From Ailanthus altissimus (lineage: Eukaryota > Streptophyta > Magnoliopsida > Sapindales > Simaroubaceae): a stretch of 64,000 nucleotides of DNA. The notes beneath the pieces were generated by a model. It was given only the letters and a program-made list of their open reading frames with translations, searched no databases and had not been told where the DNA came from. Position 1 is the stretch's first letter. Every line of letters begins with the position of its first letter. Below are positions 59,801 through 64,000 of this stretch, piece by piece. The translations under genes were made by a program, and so were the position numbers. The stretch covers positions 8,323,001-8,387,000 of the forward strand of contig CAMPEX010000001.1 in NCBI GenBank assembly GCA_946807835.1, in the 5' to 3' direction.

Positions 59801-60099
59801 TAACATGAGGACATTCATAACACGGAAAAAAGTAATCCAAGACACCTGGATCTGGGTGTGTTTGCGAAGATCTTCCACATGGTGGACACACAAAACCAAA
59901 ATGAGGAGCTGCTTTAGCTTTAGGGTTGCTATTCTTTTGTGCTTCCTTTTTAAGAATTTTGTTGAAGTTCTGGAGTTTTGGGATCAATTTATTTTCTTTC
60001 TCCGACTTTAAATGCCTCCTCGACTGAATGACTTTCTTGGCTGAAAAGCATTACGAGGAGAACAAAATTAGCAAAGCAAATTAACTTATTTTTGGCCAT
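59787..60099 (-). pseudogene. Small secreted Cys-rich peptide gene with frameshift
   Basis: On the minus strand an ATG (60097-60099, context TTTATGGCC) starts a signal-peptide-like frame, MAKNKLICFANFVLLVMLF then SQESHS, that soon stops. At the GAGGAGG run (60014-60024) a one-base shift enters the frame used downstream: RHLKSEKENKLIPKLQNF, then a basic stretch, then a tail with five Cys (FVCPPCGRSS ... FPCYECPHVSRCP) ending TAA at 59787. A TATA box (GTCTATAAATACC) is at 60238-60250 on the same strand. The layout of signal peptide, charged spacer and Cys-rich end suits a secreted plant peptide of about 100 residues, family unknown. The break may be a real mutation, a sequencing error or an unrecognised splice. 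Confidence 0.55.
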
Positions 60100-60237
60100 A
60101 AAGAGACCAGCTGGAGAGATTCAGCAAGCCTAGCAATTTAGCTGCTTTGCTTAGAGCAACAGAAACTTAAATTAAGAACTATGAGAACCATGGACTACAT
60201 TAACCTATTAAGTTGCTAAAACCCCTTCCCTCTCCTT

Positions 60238-60250
60238 GGTATTTATAGAC
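60238..60250 (-). promoter_or_regulatory. TATA box of the small secreted-peptide locus
   Basis: GTCTATAAATACC on the minus strand, about 140 bp upstream of the ATG at 60099. A 17-codon upstream ORF (60138-60191) would lie in the leader. Confidence 0.5.
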
Positions 60251-60259
60251 TGAGAAACA

Positions 60260-62140
60260 AGTGATGCAGGTTTGCCAAAGTTCAAAGTGGAAGTCACCAC
60301 CTAGTGCGATTTGACTTAATGGAAGGTAAAAATTTTGTAGACTCCCACTAAGTCCACTGTGGGTAAATCAAACCATAGACTTGCTGGAGTGGTCTATTTT
60401 TCATTACCATCCATTATACTTCAAGGATATGATTTTTATTTATGGTTGTTTAATGGGTATGAAGGTCATGATGACTTAACCCGTCTCTTTTGATTTTATT
60501 TGAAGTTTGTCCGGGGAAACTAATCATGGCGTCGAATGAAGAGGGCAAAAAAAAAAAAAACAAATGAAAATAATAGTAATATAAAAGAAAAAAATTGTGG
60601 AAAAGTCTAGAGTTTGGAAAATATTACTAGATTGTAACTTGCTAGTTGATATCTTGGAAATTTGTAGATATTATGTAACGTGTTAATTATAAACTATTTG
60701 ACAAAAAAAAGTTAATAATTGAGCCCCAACAATATCATATGATCAAAGTCAAGTTTAACAACTAAAGTATCGAGGGGAATCGTAATAAATCTTGATCCGA
60801 TGAAATTGAATCCAAAAATTAAAGGACCGATCAAGTGATTGATTTGAAATTAATTGATTGAGAAATATGCCTACATTTAATGAAATTACTAAGTTTATTA
60901 TTATTATTTTTAAATAAAGCGTAAGTATTAATGTCAAGTTTTTAATTGCTTCTGCCTGGATCCTCTCTTTTTCTCTCCCTCGTGAAAAGATGAAAAAGTT
61001 GTTAAGGGGTGACTGGTATTATTTTTTAAATAATGTTTTTAATTAATTAATTTTTTAAAAATAAATAAATTTGTGTTTTTATATAACTTTTATTATTTGT
61101 GATCATTGAAGACGAGTGAAGCACTCGTTTTAATACGATAGTGGGTTATTTAATAAAAAATTATTACAAATAACAAAATTGGCAGTAGAGTTATTAATAC
61201 TCAAATTGCAAAGGACAAAGGCTAGTTCTCTTTCAACATTTAGAAGAAAATATATGGGTAAGTTTGGTATATTGTAATAGATGAAATACTATTGGATAGT
61301 GAAAGCGTCAAATTTGGAACTCTCTAAAAATTGTGTTTTAATTCTTGTTGTTATTTTCGAATTATCGTGAAGAGGATGAGCACCGTCCTCTTGCAAAAAT
61401 GAATATTTCAATGCTCAAATTAGTATATGATCAATATAAGCGTGCAATGTTTTGGAGTGCTCCTAATCAAAAAAATTATGCTCTCTATAATATAATTGTG
61501 TAATGTATGTACTTATAGTGTTTTTTGAGTGTGTATTCGATGATTGGAAATGAATGAAGCATGCCTTTTTATAGTACAACATGGACGAGTTTTAATCATA
61601 GTCTATATGCAATGATAAAGTTTAACTACAACAATATTCATGTTTGTGATAAGATGATGATTTCCATCATCTTACCATGGGATTATGTGATAAAATACTA
61701 ATCATGTGTTAGATAAGAGATATCATTAAAAAAAACAAAATTCATATCCAAGTAGAATTATGATTCAAGGAGAAGGAATTAGCGTACTCGTATTCTTGTT
61801 TTTGTTGGATAATTCTATCATTTACCTTTCTTTTCAGGGATATTTAGGTCTTTTTTCTTTTATGGATTCAATCCAGCCTTTTTCTATGAATAAGATTTGA
61901 TTATGGGCGCCTTATCTCATATTGGATTGACTTGTTTCTCTTTTGGGCTCAATTATTTTTTTCAATTTTTGTAGTCTGTTATTTATAAGTAGAGTAGGTT
62001 GTTGGGCTTATTAATAATAGGCACAATAGATATCTCCCCACAATTGAAAGAAAAGATGGGTCTTTAAACCATTTTTGAGGGATGCATTTTTTCCTTCATT
62101 CCATCCATTCAGTACGTAACACTTGGAGACACTTTTTTCA
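60260..62140. other. Intergenic DNA
   Basis: AT-rich with no frame, inverted repeat or LTR feature I could support. Confidence 0.5.
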
Positions 62141-62144
62141 TAAA

Positions 62145-63605
62145 TTGTAGCGCGCCTTGATAAAGGCAAATTTGTCATATATTTTTTTATATTTTTATTT
62201 TGATATTTTATTGATTTATGAGAATAGATGGCTATTTATGTGCATTATTATTATTTATAGGGACTTGAACAAAATTTAAAGAAAAGACACAAAAGGAGCA
62301 AAATAGGGACTAAAATGCAAACTTTTCAAAGTATGTGTCCATCGCCCCAATGCCACGAGGATTACCGCCCCAGCGCTGGAATAGTGATCAAAATTAGAAA
62401 AATAACCTGGTTAAGTCGCATCTGGCGCCCCAGCGCCAAACCTTCATCGCGCCAATGACAGGACAGCGCCTCAGCGCCATCAACCCACCGCTCCAGCGGT
62501 AAAGCCTTTTTCACGTGTCGTCCCAGCGACAACTGCATAGCGCCCCAGCGGTAGCGCGAGTCCTAGTCCGACGAGAATTGAAATTTTGAAGCTCATATCA
62601 ATCCCTATAAAAAGCCACTCGTTCCTAGCATCCAAGAATCAACCTAGACACCCCAAGAGCAATTCAAGAATATCAAAAATATAGAGCACGAGTCTTGGAG
62701 CGCAATAGGAGTTTAATTGAAGCAACTTTAGAGAGAGATTCAAGGCGTTCTTCGGCATCAAGAGTATCTTAGGCAGCATAATCAAGAGCAATTCGACGTC
62801 TATATCGATTTGCTATTGATTGTATCATGATTTATTATTATTTTTACTGCTGTTCTCTTGTAGTCATGAGCTAAACTTATTTTCTAGGGTTAATACTTGA
62901 ACTCAATATGTGTGCTTAATTGCCATATCTTTTGAATATTTAATAAACTTAGTTCTTTGATATTCAAATTACTTGATTTAATGCTTCAATATATCTGACC
63001 AATATATGGTGAATGAGTTGGTAATATTATTAATAAATTCAGAAGAGGAATCATAATATTTAGACCTAGGTAATTTGATGCATGATTGTAGAGTAACATT
63101 CAATATTGCATATGCAAGTTTCAACTTAAGATATGAATATACTTAATTGGTATGTATGATCAATAAGACTTAATTTTAATGAATCTCAATTTATTACAAG
63201 TACCATAGGAATATAGGTATTTGGTAAATTAAGGTATACTTGCATGACCTTGGAAGAGGCTTGTGAATATATTAGTGTCTTGATCAATAACAAAGACTAA
63301 GGGAGTTAAATATTAGAAGATTAATAATCATTAGAAAGTATATTGAGGGATAATATTAATCTTAAGTTTTCTCTATATTGCTATCATATAATTCTCTTTG
63401 CATTGTGTTTTTATTTTTATATTTTCTACATTTATTCTTAGATTTTTATTTTTCTAAATAATTATTAGGAAGACATAATTTTAGTAATTGGTTAAAAAGA
63501 AGAAATTATCCATGTGGGTTAGATATCCGACTTATTTAGTCCCTTTATTACTTGCATACGATAGTGTATACTTGCACTTAATTTTAAGATATAGAAATAT
63601 CGCAT
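62145..63605 (+). repeat. Probable solo LTR of a gypsy Tat/Athila-type element
   Basis: Starts near TGTAGCGCGCCTTGATAAAG and ends near ATATCGCATCA. Before the end is CTTGCATACGATAGTGTATACTTGCAC, similar to the 3' end of Tat/Athila LTRs. A CCTATAAAAAGCC promoter-like box lies at 62603-62616. Upstream of it, 62335-62570 is packed with GCGCCCCAGCGCC-type words. No target duplication confirmed and boundaries are approximate. Confidence 0.5.
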
Positions 63606-63799
63606 CACGCCTCAAGTAATCATTCTGCCTCCTTGAGTAAATATAAGGCAGTTGATAGTGACTACCTTTAAATGCTAAATTATTGCATTTTTGTTCTCAC
63701 TTCCTATCTTTAATTTTTTTTCCCAAGCTCTCTTCTTCTTCCAAGAAATCTTGTCTCTTTCTTACTTCTCATTCTAAGAAAACCAAGAAAATAATTATA

Positions 63800-63961
63800 A
63801 TGGCGAGACTTGTTCACTCTTTCACTCTAGAGGAATTAAAATCTATCTTCGAGCTTCTTCTAAGGAAAGAAATTAGAAATCTTCTGCATAATGAATCTCA
63901 TGCTTTCCTTCATTTTGTAGCTCCCAGAGAGCTTTCTCTTTTCTGGAAGCATCTCAACTGA
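63800..63961 (+). CDS. 53-aa ORF near the window edge, unrecognised
   Basis: ATG at 63800 (context AATAATTATAATGGCG) to TGA at 63961. The peptide begins MARLVHSFTLEELKSIF, is mostly helical-looking and has no domain I recognise. A C/T-rich stretch resembling a leader precedes it. It could be a first exon continuing beyond the window, or chance. Confidence 0.25.
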   Translation: MARLVHSFTLEELKSIFELLLRKEIRNLLHNESHAFLHFVAPRELSLFWKHLN

Positions 63962-64000
63962 TTCTGTTTTCCTCTTCCTCATTTAATCAAGGAATTCTTG

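Overview
The window is nuclear DNA from a flowering plant, very probably a eudicot. It is AT-rich, has long intergenic stretches, GT-AG introns with plant-like T-rich 3' ends, and LTR retrotransposons primed by the plant initiator-Met-tRNA site. I cannot name the species.

The one large intact gene runs on the + strand from 29983 to 54711. It has 33 exons that join in a single open frame of 1090 codons. The product is a plasma-membrane-type autoinhibited Ca2+-ATPase (P2B pump) closest to Arabidopsis ACA9. All the diagnostic P-type motifs are present, so it should be functional. Its introns hold much mobile DNA: stacked minus-strand copia remnants in intron 11, a small LTR element inserted in the polypyrimidine tract of intron 12, and a hAT-type MITE in intron 28. 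Intron 16 uses a GC donor.

Positions 1-10.8 kb carry three blocks of one AT-rich minisatellite. The middle block is inverted, and an array of about 220-bp repeats separates it from the third. A decayed Tat-type gypsy element lies at 3.0-4.5 kb and a 1.1-kb foldback element at 6.4-7.5 kb. Positions 10.8-16 kb are mostly featureless AT-rich DNA with one 766-bp TIR element. Positions 16.07-26.32 kb are a decayed copia element. It is split by a 2.5-kb (net) solo-LTR-like insertion, which is itself split by a 2.5-kb gypsy-type solo LTR, giving a three-level nest. Positions 26.3-29.4 kb are intergenic and end in an 888-bp long-TIR element just upstream of the pump gene.

Downstream, 55-58 kb has several tandem duplications and a truncated minus-strand copia gag with its primer site. 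At 58.1-59.0 kb and 62.1-63.6 kb there are GC-patched LTR-like sequences of gypsy (Tat/Athila) character. At 59.8-60.1 kb on the minus strand lies a small secreted Cys-rich peptide gene that appears frameshifted. No rRNA, tRNA, CRISPR array or organellar gene was recognised.
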